From: Burkholderiales bacterium
GTDB lineage: Bacteria > Pseudomonadota > Gammaproteobacteria > Burkholderiales > Burkholderiaceae_C
Direction of reading: 5' to 3'
Assembly (NCBI GenBank): GCA_947381415.1
Contig: CANCVB010000028.1
Location: forward strand, 1 to 37,357
DNA: 37,357 nucleotides
In this document: in pieces, positions 9,122 through 17,143 of the stretch
How positions within the stretch are numbered: position 1 is the first letter of the stretch
Layout: each line of letters begins with the position of its first letter
The notes under the pieces: generated by a model
Told to the model about the DNA's origin: nothing
Databases searched by the model: none
Seen by the model: only the letters and a program-made list of their open reading frames with translations
Program-made: the position numbers and the translations under genes

Positions 9122-9955
9122 GTGAACTTAGACCAAGAACTCGCAAGCGCAATACATGCTGCCAGACGCCTTGAAGTGAGCACCGCTTCAGGCATGCAAG
9201 TTTGGCATGTGTGGAATGAATCGGCAGGCCATCCCTTGGTGCTCTTGCATGGGGGCAGTGGCAGTTGGAACCACTGGGTCCGCAATGTATTGCCATTGAG
9301 CGAGCACAGAGCCGTATGGGCATTGGACACGCCAGGTTTGGGTGACTCCGAACTTCCCGAGGGCGCTGAGGATGCAGATGACTTGGCTGAGCCACTGGAG
9401 CAAGGTCTGCAGGCCTTGTTCCGTGATGCATCGGTGGATACCGTGGGGTTTTCGTTTGGTGGCTTGATGGCTGGATTCTTAGCTGCACAGCAACCCAAGC
9501 GTGTCAAGCGCTTGGTACTGGTGGGTGTACCCGGCTTAGGCTTATCAAACAACATTCCCCAGATGCGCGGTTTCAGGGTTGGCATGACCATGCCAGAACG
9601 AATGGCCATCCACCGAAACAATTTGCTGGCCATCATGGTGCATGATGAAGCGCAAATCACCCCTGAGCTTTTGGCCATGCAAGAGTACAACGTTGCGCGT
9701 GACCGTTTACGCAGAAGGCGAATTGCGCGCAGCGATGTGTTGCTGAAGGTACAAAAAGAGTGGACATGCGAGGTGCATGGCCTATGGGGCGAACGTGATG
9801 CGCTGTACGAAGGCGCATTGCATTTGATTCCCGAGCTGTTGTCTGAATGCCGACTCATCAACTTCGACACGGTTCAAGGTGCTGGTCATTGGGTGCAGTT
9901 TGAAGCCGCGAAAGTGTTTAATCAAACCGTGTTAAGCCGTCTGCCTATCACTTGA
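9122..9955 (+). CDS. Alpha/beta-fold hydrolase, GTG start
   Basis: A 277-residue hydrolase of the alpha/beta fold, with unknown substrate. The oxyanion-hole motif HGGSGSW is at residues 43-49, the nucleophile elbow GFSFGG places Ser111 as nucleophile, the acid is probably Asp226 (GERDALY) and the base His256 (GAGHW). The complete triad suggests an active esterase, lactonase or C-C hydrolase; the LDTPGLGDS segment resembles the MhpC/epoxide-hydrolase-like group, but the substrate cannot be named. There is no signal peptide. The GTG start at 9122 has no good Shine-Dalgarno sequence, so the start is uncertain. It follows the terminator and precedes a DUF1840 gene by 49 bases. Confidence 0.85.
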   Translation: MNLDQELASAIHAARRLEVSTASGMQVWHVWNESAGHPLVLLHGGSGSWNHWVRNVLPLSEHRAVWALDTPGLGDSELPEGAEDADDLAEPLEQGLQALFRDASVDTVGFSFGGLMAGFLAAQQPKRVKRLVLVGVPGLGLSNNIPQMRGFRVGMTMPERMAIHRNNLLAIMVHDEAQITPELLAMQEYNVARDRLRRRRIARSDVLLKVQKEWTCEVHGLWGERDALYEGALHLIPELLSECRLINFDTVQGAGHWVQFEAAKVFNQTVLSRLPIT

Positions 9956-10004
9956 GTGGACGCCATGAATTTCGCTTGCAGCAGGTGTGGCGCACAATGG
10001 CAGC

Positions 10005-10328
10005 ATGCTTTACAAATTCAAATCCAAAGCCACAGGGGACCTGATCTTGCTTGAGCCGCAGGGCAAACAGTTTTTAAGCCTGATTGGCAAACCCATAGAA
10101 CCCCAAGGCATCATTGAACCCGCACACATGCCTGATGCCATCAAGGCCTTGCAACAAGCTGTGAAAGAAGAGGAATTGCAGCATGCGCAGGCGCTTGAAC
10201 AAGCGAAAGCCCAAGGGCTGACACCGCCAACGTTCAATACCGTTAGCTTGCGCCAAAGAACCAAGCCCATCATCGACATGCTTGAGCGTTGCCACAAAGC
10301 CAAGCAAGCCGTGGTGTGGGGCGTATAA
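10005..10328 (+). CDS. DUF1840 family protein
   Basis: A 107-residue cytosolic protein of unknown function. The start MLYKFKSKATGDLILLEPQGKQFLSLIGK and the following segment GIIEPAHMPDAIKALQQAV match my memory of DUF1840, a small family common in beta- and gammaproteobacteria. The middle (about residues 50-72) is rich in Glu, Gln and Ala and probably helical. I place the start at ATG 10005, because the upstream in-frame GTG at 9987 adds only a non-conserved MAHNGS. It abuts the srkA-like gene with no gap, so the two are probably co-translated. Confidence 0.75.
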   Translation: MLYKFKSKATGDLILLEPQGKQFLSLIGKPIEPQGIIEPAHMPDAIKALQQAVKEEELQHAQALEQAKAQGLTPPTFNTVSLRQRTKPIIDMLERCHKAKQAVVWGV

Positions 10329-11318
10329 ATGGCACACCCCTACCAAGCGCTGACACCCTCGGTGGTGCTGGACGCCTTGAGCGCTTTGGGGCTGGCGGTC
10401 GATGGCCGTTTGAGTGCACTCAGCTCTTATGAAAACCGTGTCTACCAAGTGCATCTGGACGACGACAGTTCGGTGGTGGCCAAGTTTTACCGACCCGATC
10501 GCTGGAGTGGCGCACAAATCAGAGAAGAACATGCCTTCACCGCTGAGTTGCAGGACCAAGACATTCCCGTGGTGGGACCTTTGTTACTCAAGCAAATGCG
10601 CTTGCACGAAACGCGCATTGTTCATGATGGGGTAGAGGGACATTTTTGGTTCAGTGTGAGCCCGTGTCGTGGTGGGCGTGCTCCTGAGTTGGATGACCCT
10701 GAGGTGCTGATGTGGATTGGGCGTTTGATGGCACGCATGCATGTGGTCGGAGAGCGACATGTTTTTGTGCACAGACCCAGCTTGAACATCAAAACCTTTG
10801 GCGAAGCGCCACGCGACTTGTTGATCAGCCAGCAATGGATCGCGCCAGAGGTGGCGCAGCAATGGTACACATTGTGTAACCAAGCGCTGGACTTGGTGCG
10901 AGCGCGCATGCCTTCAGAGATGCGATATTTACGCCTGCACGGCGACTGTCATCCCGGCAATATTTTGTGGACGCCAATGGGCCTGCCCGAGCCTGGGCCA
11001 CATTTTGTGGACTTGGACGACGCCCGCATGGGACCGGCAGTGCAGGATTTGTGGATGTTGTTGCATGGAGATGAAACCGAGCGACGTCAAAAAATAGCCA
11101 TCGTTTTAGAGGGCTATGAAACCATGCGACCCTTTGACAGGCAAGAGTTGCAGTGGATCGAGCCGCTGCGCACCTTGCGCATCATTCACTACAGCGCCTG
11201 GCTGGCCAGCCGGCAAGACGACCCGGCCTTTCCCATGCACTTCCCGTGGTTTGGCACCGCCGACTATTGGCGTGGTCAGTGCGACACCTTGCGAGAGCAA
11301 ATCGAATGGATGGCCTGA
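10329..11318 (+). CDS. srkA: Stress response kinase A (SrkA/YihE family)
   Basis: A choline-kinase-fold Ser/Thr protein kinase which in E. coli protects against stress-induced death and antagonises MazF toxicity. The 329-residue product matches family length. Visible elements: SSYENRVYQV near residues 32-41, Lys52 in VVAKFYRP, the catalytic loop HGDCHPGN (204-211, Asp206 and Asn211), and the metal-binding FVDLDDAR (226-233, Asp228). All key residues are present, so it should be active. In E. coli srkA precedes dsbA; here it follows a DUF1840 gene and no dsbA is present. Its ATG directly follows the DUF1840 stop. Confidence 0.9.
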   Translation: MAHPYQALTPSVVLDALSALGLAVDGRLSALSSYENRVYQVHLDDDSSVVAKFYRPDRWSGAQIREEHAFTAELQDQDIPVVGPLLLKQMRLHETRIVHDGVEGHFWFSVSPCRGGRAPELDDPEVLMWIGRLMARMHVVGERHVFVHRPSLNIKTFGEAPRDLLISQQWIAPEVAQQWYTLCNQALDLVRARMPSEMRYLRLHGDCHPGNILWTPMGLPEPGPHFVDLDDARMGPAVQDLWMLLHGDETERRQKIAIVLEGYETMRPFDRQELQWIEPLRTLRIIHYSAWLASRQDDPAFPMHFPWFGTADYWRGQCDTLREQIEWMA

Positions 11319-11435
11319 GCATCCTGCTCGTCCTTCCCTGAGGGGCGGTGGACAGACACCTGCCAACTGGCGCAAAACCAGCATGCACCTGGCGCGGGTA
11401 AATCCTGATCAATCAATGCAAGAGAGTACAGATAA

Positions 11436-11469
11436 ATACATATTTTGTATAAATAATGAATGGTTTCAT
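11436..11469 (+). promoter_or_regulatory. Two AT-rich inverted repeats upstream of mtlE
   Basis: ATACA (11436-11440) and TGTAT (11446-11450) are inverted around 5 bases, and ATGAA (11456-11460) and TTCAT (11465-11469) are inverted around TGGT. They lie side by side in the AT-rich part of the leader and could be protein-binding half-sites or part of the promoter. The assignment is tentative. Confidence 0.35.
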
Positions 11470-11484
11470 AGACAGAATTCATCA

Positions 11485-11503
11485 CACGGTTGTATCAACC
11501 GTG
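11485..11503 (+). promoter_or_regulatory. 19-bp palindrome in mtlE leader
   Basis: CACGGTTG and CAACCGTG form a perfect 8-bp inverted repeat around TAT, ending 43 bases before the mtlE start. The symmetry fits a dimeric repressor operator or a 5' UTR hairpin. AraC-type proteins such as the one in this operon usually bind direct repeats, so a second regulator or an RNA role is possible. Confidence 0.6.
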
Positions 11504-11546
11504 GCGACACTTCTTCAGCACCATTTTTAGACATCAGGAGACCCTT

Positions 11547-12854
11547 GTGAAACTACGCTTCGCTTCCATCCTCACGGCTGCGCTCTTTGGCGCAGGACTG
11601 GCCCAGGCGGCCACCGAACTCGTGATTGCCACTGTGAACAACGGGCACATGATCGAGATGCAAAAACTCAGCAAGAATTTCGAGACGGCCAACCCCGACA
11701 TCAAGCTCAAGTGGGTTACCTTGGAAGAGGGCGTGCTGCGCCAACGCGTGACCACCGACATCGCCACCAAGGGCGGGCAGTTCGATGTGATGACCATCGG
11801 CATGTATGAAACCCCGATCTGGGGCAAAAAAGGCTGGTTGCAGGAACTCAAAACCGACGCCACATACGATGTGGACGATTTGCTGCCCGCGATGCGCAAT
11901 GGCTTGAGCGTGGACGGCAAGCTCTATGCCGCGCCGTTTTATGGTGAAAGCTCCATGCTGATGTACCGCAAAGACTTGGCCGACAAAGCCGGTGTGCAAG
12001 TGCCCGAGCGCCCCACTTGGCCGCAAATCAAAGACCTGGCTGCCAAAATCCACGACCCCAAAAATGGGGTGTATGGCATCTGCTTGCGCGGCAAACCGGG
12101 TTGGGGCGACAACATGGCGTTCTTGACCACCTTGGTCAACACCTATGGTGGCCAGTGGTTCGACATGTCCTGGAAACCCCAGCTCGAGTCCAAGCCCTGG
12201 AAAGACGCAATCAACTTTTACGTCGATCTGTTGAAAAACTACGGCCCCCCCGGTTCCTCGGCCAACAGCTTCAATGAAATCTTGGCGCTGACCAATTCGG
12301 GCAAGTGCGGCATGTGGATTGACGCCACCATCGCCGCCTCGTTTGTGAGCGACCCCAAGCAGTCCAAAGTGGCCGATCAAATGGCGTTTGCACAAGCCCC
12401 CACCATGAACACCCCCAAAGGGGCCAACTGGCTTTGGGCCTGGGCCTTGGCGATTCCTGCGGGATCGAAAAAAGTGGACGCGGCACAAAAATTTGTCACC
12501 TGGGCCACCTCCAAGGACTACATCAACCTGGTTGGCAAGACCAATGGCTGGGGTGCCGTGCCCACTGGCACTCGCAAAAGCACTTACGCCAATGCCGACT
12601 TCCTCAAGGCCGCGCGCTTTGCCAAGGCTGAGAAAACCGCCATCGATTCGGCCAACCCCAACGACGCCACCTTGCCCAAGAGCCCTTATGTGGGCGTGCA
12701 GTTCGCGGCCATTCCCGAATTCCAAGCCATAGGCATTGCAGTGGGTCAGCAAATGAGCGCGGCACTGGCGGGCAAATCCACCGTGGACGCGGCCTTGAAA
12801 GCCAGTCAGGTGGCAGCTGAACGCGAGATGAAAAAGGCGGGCTATTACAAGTAA
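11547..12854 (+). CDS. mtlE: Polyol ABC transporter substrate-binding protein (MtlE/SmoE type)
   Basis: Periplasmic receptor of a CUT1-family importer for sugar alcohols. From GTG 11547 (CAGGAG at 11535-11540) the product is 435 residues with a signal peptide KLRFASILTAALFGAGLAQA, probably cut after the AQA around residue 21. The mature part is a class-D-type solute-binding fold: NNGHMIEMQKLSKNFETANPDIKLKWVTLEEGVLRQRVTTDIA, FDVMTIGMYETPIWGKKGWL and WAWALAIPAGSKKVDAAQKFVTWATS are typical of sorbitol/mannitol receptors. Earlier in-frame starts (from 11490) would disrupt the signal peptide. It is the first gene of the operon and is separated from the permease genes by a strong hairpin. The exact polyol cannot be read from sequence. 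Confidence 0.9.
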   Translation: MKLRFASILTAALFGAGLAQAATELVIATVNNGHMIEMQKLSKNFETANPDIKLKWVTLEEGVLRQRVTTDIATKGGQFDVMTIGMYETPIWGKKGWLQELKTDATYDVDDLLPAMRNGLSVDGKLYAAPFYGESSMLMYRKDLADKAGVQVPERPTWPQIKDLAAKIHDPKNGVYGICLRGKPGWGDNMAFLTTLVNTYGGQWFDMSWKPQLESKPWKDAINFYVDLLKNYGPPGSSANSFNEILALTNSGKCGMWIDATIAASFVSDPKQSKVADQMAFAQAPTMNTPKGANWLWAWALAIPAGSKKVDAAQKFVTWATSKDYINLVGKTNGWGAVPTGTRKSTYANADFLKAARFAKAEKTAIDSANPNDATLPKSPYVGVQFAAIPEFQAIGIAVGQQMSAALAGKSTVDAALKASQVAAEREMKKAGYYK

Positions 12855-12876
12855 GCCCTGCGCAGGTTGCGTGAAC

Positions 12877-12898
12877 GGGTGACCCCTTGGGGTCACCC
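12877..12898 (+). other. Strong hairpin between mtlE and mtlF
   Basis: GGGTGACCCC and GGGGTCACCC form a perfect 10-base inverted repeat around TT, 22 bases after the mtlE stop. There is no U-tract. In ABC operons such hairpins often protect the upstream receptor transcript from 3' exonucleases, so that receptor exceeds permease; that role is inferred here. Confidence 0.7.
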
Positions 12899-12948
12899 TC
12901 TACACAGCCATGCAAGCGGCAAGTCCCCCATACCCACGTCCTTTCCCC

Positions 12949-13809
12949 ATGAACCGACTGCTGCCCCGATTGCTGATGACGCCTGCGGTGGTCTCGCTGT
13001 TCTTGTGGATGATCGTGCCCTTGGTGATGACGCTGTATTTCAGTCTGATTCGTTACAACCTGCTGCAACCCGACCAAAGCGGCTTTGTGGGTTTGGACAA
13101 CTTCGAGTACTTCATCACCGACGCGTCCTTTGCCGCTGCGGTGCTCAACACCTTGCTGCTGCTGGGCAGTGTGATCGCCATCACGGTCTTGCTGGGTTTG
13201 GTGCTGGCCTTGCTCATCAATGAGCCCTTGGCCGGGCGAGGCCTGGTGCGGTTGTTGCTGATTTCCCCCTTCTTTGTCATGCCCACGGTGAATGCCTTGC
13301 TGTGGAAAAACATGATGATGAACCCGATTTACGGCGTGTTGGCGCAGGTGTGGCTGTTCTTTGGCTTGACACCTCTGGACTGGTTGGCCGACTGGCCTTT
13401 GCTGTCGGTCATCATCATGGTGTCGTGGCAGTGGTTGCCTTTTGCCACGCTGATTTTCATGACATCCTTGCAAAGCATGGACCGCGAGCAACTGGAAGCC
13501 TCGCGCATGGATGGTGCCCACTATGGCCAACAACTGCGTTACCTGTACCTGCCGCACCTAGGGCGTTCGGTGGCGGTGGTGGTCATGATCGAGCTGATTT
13601 TCTTGCTCAGTGTGTTTGCCGAGATTTACACCACCACGGCCGGTGGCCCCGGTGACGCCAGCACCAATGTGGCGTTTTTGATTTTCAAACAAGCCTTGCT
13701 CAATTTCGACGCCGGCGTGGCCTCGGCAGGGGCCTTGTTTGCGGTGCTGCTGGCCAATGTCGCCGCGGTGTTCATGATCCGCCTGGTGGGCAACAACCTG
13801 GACCGTTGA
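12949..13809 (+). CDS. mtlF: Polyol ABC transporter permease (MtlF/SmoF type)
   Basis: Inner-membrane permease of the CUT1 importer, MalF-like. About six membrane segments are visible, from LLMTPAVVSLFLWMIVPLVMTLYFSLI to the C-terminal AGALFAVLLANVAAVFMIRLV. The cytoplasmic EAA loop that docks the ATPase reads EASRMDGAHYGQQLRYLYLPHL. I chose ATG 12949 (286 aa), because it begins the basic MNRLLPRLL leader directly; the in-frame ATG at 12910 would add 13 proline-rich residues. Neither has a Shine-Dalgarno sequence, so expression may rely on the upstream structure or coupling. mtlG follows 9 bases after the stop. Confidence 0.88.
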   Translation: MNRLLPRLLMTPAVVSLFLWMIVPLVMTLYFSLIRYNLLQPDQSGFVGLDNFEYFITDASFAAAVLNTLLLLGSVIAITVLLGLVLALLINEPLAGRGLVRLLLISPFFVMPTVNALLWKNMMMNPIYGVLAQVWLFFGLTPLDWLADWPLLSVIIMVSWQWLPFATLIFMTSLQSMDREQLEASRMDGAHYGQQLRYLYLPHLGRSVAVVVMIELIFLLSVFAEIYTTTAGGPGDASTNVAFLIFKQALLNFDAGVASAGALFAVLLANVAAVFMIRLVGNNLDR

Positions 13810-13818
13810 GCCTCATCC

Positions 13819-14649
13819 ATGCCACACAAGCCCATTCTCCAGCCTGCCTATCTGCTGCGCACCTTGGTCGCCTGGGCGCTGACCTTGGTGTTGTTTTTCC
13901 CATTGGGCTGGTTGCTGCTGACCGCTTTCAAAACCGAGTTGCAAGCCATTGCGGTGCCGCCCGAGTTGTTGTTTGCGCCCACGCTGGAGAACTTTCACGA
14001 GGTGCAGTCGCGCAGCGACTACCTGCTGTATGCCCAAAACTCGGTCGTCACCAGCTTGGCGTCCACCTTGCTGGGCTTGTTCATGGCCGCGCCGGCAGCC
14101 TATGCCATGGTGTTTTTCAAAGGCCGGCATACCAAAAACATCTTGATGTGGATGCTCTCGACCAAGATGATGCCTGCCGTCGGCGCCCTGGTGCCGGTGT
14201 ATGTGCTGGCGCAAAAAAGCCAGTTGCTGGACACGCAACTGGCCTTGATCATCGTCTTCACCCTGAGCAACCTGCCCATCATGGTGTGGATGCTGTATGC
14301 GCAGTTCAAAGAGATCCCGCATGAGATCTTGGAAGCCGCACGCATGGACGGCGCCAGTTTGTGGCAAGAGCTGCGACAGGTGCTGTTGCCTTTGGCCATG
14401 GGCGGGCTGGCCTCGACGGGTTTGCTGTGCCTGGTGCTGAGTTGGAACGAGGCTTTTTGGTCGCTCAACCTGAGCGCGGCCAAAGGCGGCACCCTGGCCA
14501 CCTTGATCGCCAGTTATTCCAGTCCCGAAGGCCTGTTTTGGGCCAAGTTGTCTGCGGCGTCTCTGATGGCCATCGCACCCATTGTGGTGTTCGGTTGGTT
14601 CAGCCAAAAGCAGTTGGTGCAAGGCCTGACGTTTGGCGCGGTCAAGTAA
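13819..14649 (+). CDS. mtlG: Polyol ABC transporter permease (MtlG/SmoG type)
   Basis: Second permease of the importer, MalG-like, 276 residues. Membrane segments include TLVAWALTLVLFFPLGWLLLTAF, NSVVTSLASTLLGLFMAAPAAYAMVFF and LALIIVFTLSNLPIMVWMLYA. The EAA loop is EAARMDGASLWQELRQVLLPLAMGG, the ATPase contact. The periplasmic sequence ELLFAPTLENFHEV is typical of this subunit. It lies between mtlF and mtlK with short gaps, forming the full F2-G2-K2 complex with its partners. Confidence 0.92.
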   Translation: MPHKPILQPAYLLRTLVAWALTLVLFFPLGWLLLTAFKTELQAIAVPPELLFAPTLENFHEVQSRSDYLLYAQNSVVTSLASTLLGLFMAAPAAYAMVFFKGRHTKNILMWMLSTKMMPAVGALVPVYVLAQKSQLLDTQLALIIVFTLSNLPIMVWMLYAQFKEIPHEILEAARMDGASLWQELRQVLLPLAMGGLASTGLLCLVLSWNEAFWSLNLSAAKGGTLATLIASYSSPEGLFWAKLSAASLMAIAPIVVFGWFSQKQLVQGLTFGAVK

Positions 14650-14667
14650 CTTTGTTGAACACACACC

Positions 14668-15699
14668 ATGGCCTATCTTCAGCTTCAAGGAATTGAGAAA
14701 TTTTTTGGTGAACACCATGCCATCAAGGGCATTGACCTGGCTATTGAGTCTGGGGAATTCATCGTGTTTGTGGGCCCCTCGGGTTGTGGCAAATCCACCT
14801 TGCTGCGCCTGATCGCAGGCCTCGAGCACATGGATGGCGGCACCTTGACGCTGCAAGGCCGCGACATCAGCCGCTTGGCCGCCAGTGAACGCGACCTGGC
14901 CATGGTGTTTCAAAGCTATGCCCTCTACCCGCACATGAGTGTGTTTGACAACATGAGCTTTGCCCTCAAACTGGCCAAGGCGCACGCCCATGTGATTCAA
15001 GACAAGGTCGCACGCGCGGCCGCCATTTTGAATTTGACCGACTATCTGCACCGCACGCCCAAAGAGCTGTCGGGTGGGCAGCGGCAGCGCGTGGCCATTG
15101 GGCGCGCCATCGTGCGTGCGCCCAAGGTGTTTTTGTTTGACGAACCCTTGTCCAACCTGGACGCGGCCTTGCGTGGACAAACCCGCATTGAAATCGCCAA
15201 ACTGCACCGAGATCTGGGGGCCACCACGATTTATGTCACCCATGACCAAGTCGAGGCCATGACCTTGGCCGACCGCGTGGTGGTGTTGCGCGAGGGACTG
15301 ATCGAGCAAGTGGGCACGCCCTTGGCACTGTATGACCAACCGGCCAACCAGTTTGTGGCGCAGTTCATTGGTACGCCACCCATGAACATGCTGCCCAGCA
15401 CACACTGGTCAGCTTCGCTGCAGTCGGCATGCCCGCCACAGGCCCAAGCGGTGGTGATGGGTTTGCGTGCGGAACACCTGCGCGTGCAAGAGGCCCCAGG
15501 GTCGATGGGGGCCACGGTGGACTTGCTGGAAATGCTGGGAGCAGAAACCCTGATTTACATCACCACCGACAACGGCCTGCCGCTGGTGGCGCGACAAAAC
15601 GAACGCAGCAACCTCAAGCCCGGGCAACGGGTGAGCCTGGACATGGACTTGGACCATGCCCACTGGTTTGACAGCGCAGGCCGGGTACTCAAGCGCTGA
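14668..15699 (+). CDS. mtlK: Polyol ABC transporter ATP-binding protein (MtlK/UgpC type)
   Basis: ATPase of the CUT1 importer, 343 residues. Walker A GPSGCGKST is at residues 36-44, the signature LSGGQRQRVAIGRA starts at 134, Walker B FLFDEP has Asp158, and the H-loop is in TIYVTHDQVEAMTLADRVVVL. The C-terminal extension after about residue 235 (PPMNMLPSTHW and later) is the MalK/UgpC-type OB-fold regulatory domain. It starts 18 bases after mtlG; 31 bases separate it from the dehydrogenase gene. Confidence 0.94.
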   Translation: MAYLQLQGIEKFFGEHHAIKGIDLAIESGEFIVFVGPSGCGKSTLLRLIAGLEHMDGGTLTLQGRDISRLAASERDLAMVFQSYALYPHMSVFDNMSFALKLAKAHAHVIQDKVARAAAILNLTDYLHRTPKELSGGQRQRVAIGRAIVRAPKVFLFDEPLSNLDAALRGQTRIEIAKLHRDLGATTIYVTHDQVEAMTLADRVVVLREGLIEQVGTPLALYDQPANQFVAQFIGTPPMNMLPSTHWSASLQSACPPQAQAVVMGLRAEHLRVQEAPGSMGATVDLLEMLGAETLIYITTDNGLPLVARQNERSNLKPGQRVSLDMDLDHAHWFDSAGRVLKR

Positions 15700-15730
15700 G
15701 CTCACACCTCCCTTTCACGTTGACAACCTC

Positions 15731-17143
15731 ATGAACCACGCTTTGACATCGCCACCTCTGACCATCCTGCATTTGGGTTTGGGCTCCTTTCACCGCGCCC
15801 ACCAAGCCGTGTACCTGCAGCAACTGCACGAACTCGGCGACACCCAATGGGTGTTGGCCGCGGGCAATCTGCGCCCCGACATGCCCGATACCATGGCCGC
15901 TTTGCAGGCGCAACACGGGCGCTACACCTTGGAAACGGTGACCCCTCAGGGTGATCGCCACTACAGCGTCATCGACGTGATTCGCCAGGTCTTGCCCTAC
16001 CAGGCCGATTTGGCGCCCTTGCAGCGTGTGGCCGCCGACCCACAGACCCGCATCATCTCTTTCACCGTTACCGAGGCGGGCTACTACCTGGACGCCCAGG
16101 ACCGTTTGGACTGGGACACCTTTGCCGATCTGCGCGAGGACCTGGCCGCGCTGCGCCAGGGCCAAGCCGGGCACAGCTTGTATGGTGCCTTGGTGACCTT
16201 GTTGCGTGCACGCCGCCAAGCCCAGGCCGGTGCGGTGACCTTGCTCAATTGCGACAATCTGCGCCACAACGGTGAACGATCTCGCGCAGGCTTGTTGCAA
16301 TTCATCGAGGCCTTGGGCGACCCAGGCTTGGCCCAGTGGGTGCGTGCCCACACCACCAGCCCCAATGCCATGGTGGACCGCATCACGCCCCGACCCACGC
16401 CCGAGGTGGCCCAACGGGTGCGCTTGGCCACGGGCTGGGACGACCAAGCCCCGGTGATGGGCGAGCACTTCATCCAGTGGGTGATCGAAGACCGGTTCAT
16501 CAACGGCCGTCCCGACTGGGCAAGGGTGGGGGTGGAACTGGTGAGCTCGGTGGCCGCCCATGAAGAGGCCAAGATTCGTTTGCTCAACGCCACCCACAGT
16601 TGTATCGCCTGGGCCGGCACCTTGGTGGGTTACCAATTCATCCATGAAGGCACGCAAGACCCGGTCATTCGTCAAATGGCCTATGACTATGTCACCGACG
16701 ACGCCATCCCGGTGCTCAGCCCCAGCCCCATCGACCTGGCCGCCTACCGCGATGTGGTGTTGGACCGCTTCGGCAACCCGGCCATCGCCGACACCAACCA
16801 GCGCGTGGCCATGGATGCGTTTTCCAAAATCCCCGGCATGATCGCGCCCACCATCCGCGAGCGACTGGCACGCGGTGAGCCCATCCGCAGCGTGGCCATG
16901 TTGCCGGCGCTGTTTCTGGCGTATTTGCAGCGCTGGCATGCCGGTCAGCTGCCCTATGCCTACCAAGACCAGGCGATGGACCCCCACATTGCCCATGCCC
17001 TGTGTGACGCGGCCGATCCGGTGGCTGCATTTGCCGCCGACCCCACCTTGTGGGGCGAGCTGGCGGCAGACCCGCGCCTTGTCAGCGCTTTGCGCGAGGC
17101 CAGCGAACGCACCCAAGGTTTCATCCAAGGACACCAACCATGA
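15731..17143 (+). CDS. mtlD: Mannitol/arabitol 2-dehydrogenase, long-chain polyol dehydrogenase family
   Basis: NAD-dependent oxidation of D-mannitol to D-fructose, and in characterised relatives (Pseudomonas fluorescens M2DH) of D-arabitol to D-xylulose. The product from ATG 15731 has 470 residues. The N-terminal nucleotide-binding start is ILHLGLGSFHRAHQAVYLQQL, and the catalytic signature KIRLLNATHS gives Lys281, Asn286 and His289 in the spacing of the known Lys/Asn/His site. The frame is open upstream to 15656 inside mtlK, but those residues are not family-like. The stop overlaps the next start as ATGA. The enzyme is not the sugar-phosphate form, as fits import by an ABC system rather than a PTS. 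Confidence 0.9.
   Translation: MNHALTSPPLTILHLGLGSFHRAHQAVYLQQLHELGDTQWVLAAGNLRPDMPDTMAALQAQHGRYTLETVTPQGDRHYSVIDVIRQVLPYQADLAPLQRVAADPQTRIISFTVTEAGYYLDAQDRLDWDTFADLREDLAALRQGQAGHSLYGALVTLLRARRQAQAGAVTLLNCDNLRHNGERSRAGLLQFIEALGDPGLAQWVRAHTTSPNAMVDRITPRPTPEVAQRVRLATGWDDQAPVMGEHFIQWVIEDRFINGRPDWARVGVELVSSVAAHEEAKIRLLNATHSCIAWAGTLVGYQFIHEGTQDPVIRQMAYDYVTDDAIPVLSPSPIDLAAYRDVVLDRFGNPAIADTNQRVAMDAFSKIPGMIAPTIRERLARGEPIRSVAMLPALFLAYLQRWHAGQLPYAYQDQAMDPHIAHALCDAADPVAAFAADPTLWGELAADPRLVSALREASERTQGFIQGHQP

Larger units (their letters stand above)
11319..11546 (+). promoter_or_regulatory. Leader and control region of the polyol operon
   Basis: This 228-base gap is the longest gene-free stretch in the window. 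Its second half is much more AT-rich than the flanks and holds three successive inverted repeats (listed separately), a TATAAA stretch at 11448-11453 and a ribosome-binding CAGGAG at 11535-11540. The promoter of the operon presumably lies here. No T-run terminator for srkA is evident in the first half. Confidence 0.6.

Noticed and set aside
11553-12896. 447-codon minus-strand open frame opposite mtlE
   Set aside because: The antisense sequence is low in complexity and lacks family features; mtlE has a signal peptide and conserved blocks.
13813-15405. 530-codon open frame on the minus strand opposite the permease and ATPase genes
   Set aside because: The translation is rich in His, Gln and Gly, has no recognisable domain, and mirrors well-identified mtlG/mtlK. 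It is a by-product of high GC at third positions.
15938-15960. Second copy of the GGTGACCCC hairpin sequence inside mtlD
   Set aside because: The match (GGTGACCCCTCAGGGTGATC) is imperfect, in frame and coding. It is probably chance in GC-rich sequence.
15689-17137. 482-codon minus-strand open frame opposite mtlD
   Set aside because: Its composition is typical of an antisense shadow, and the plus-strand gene has catalytic residues and family-wide similarity.
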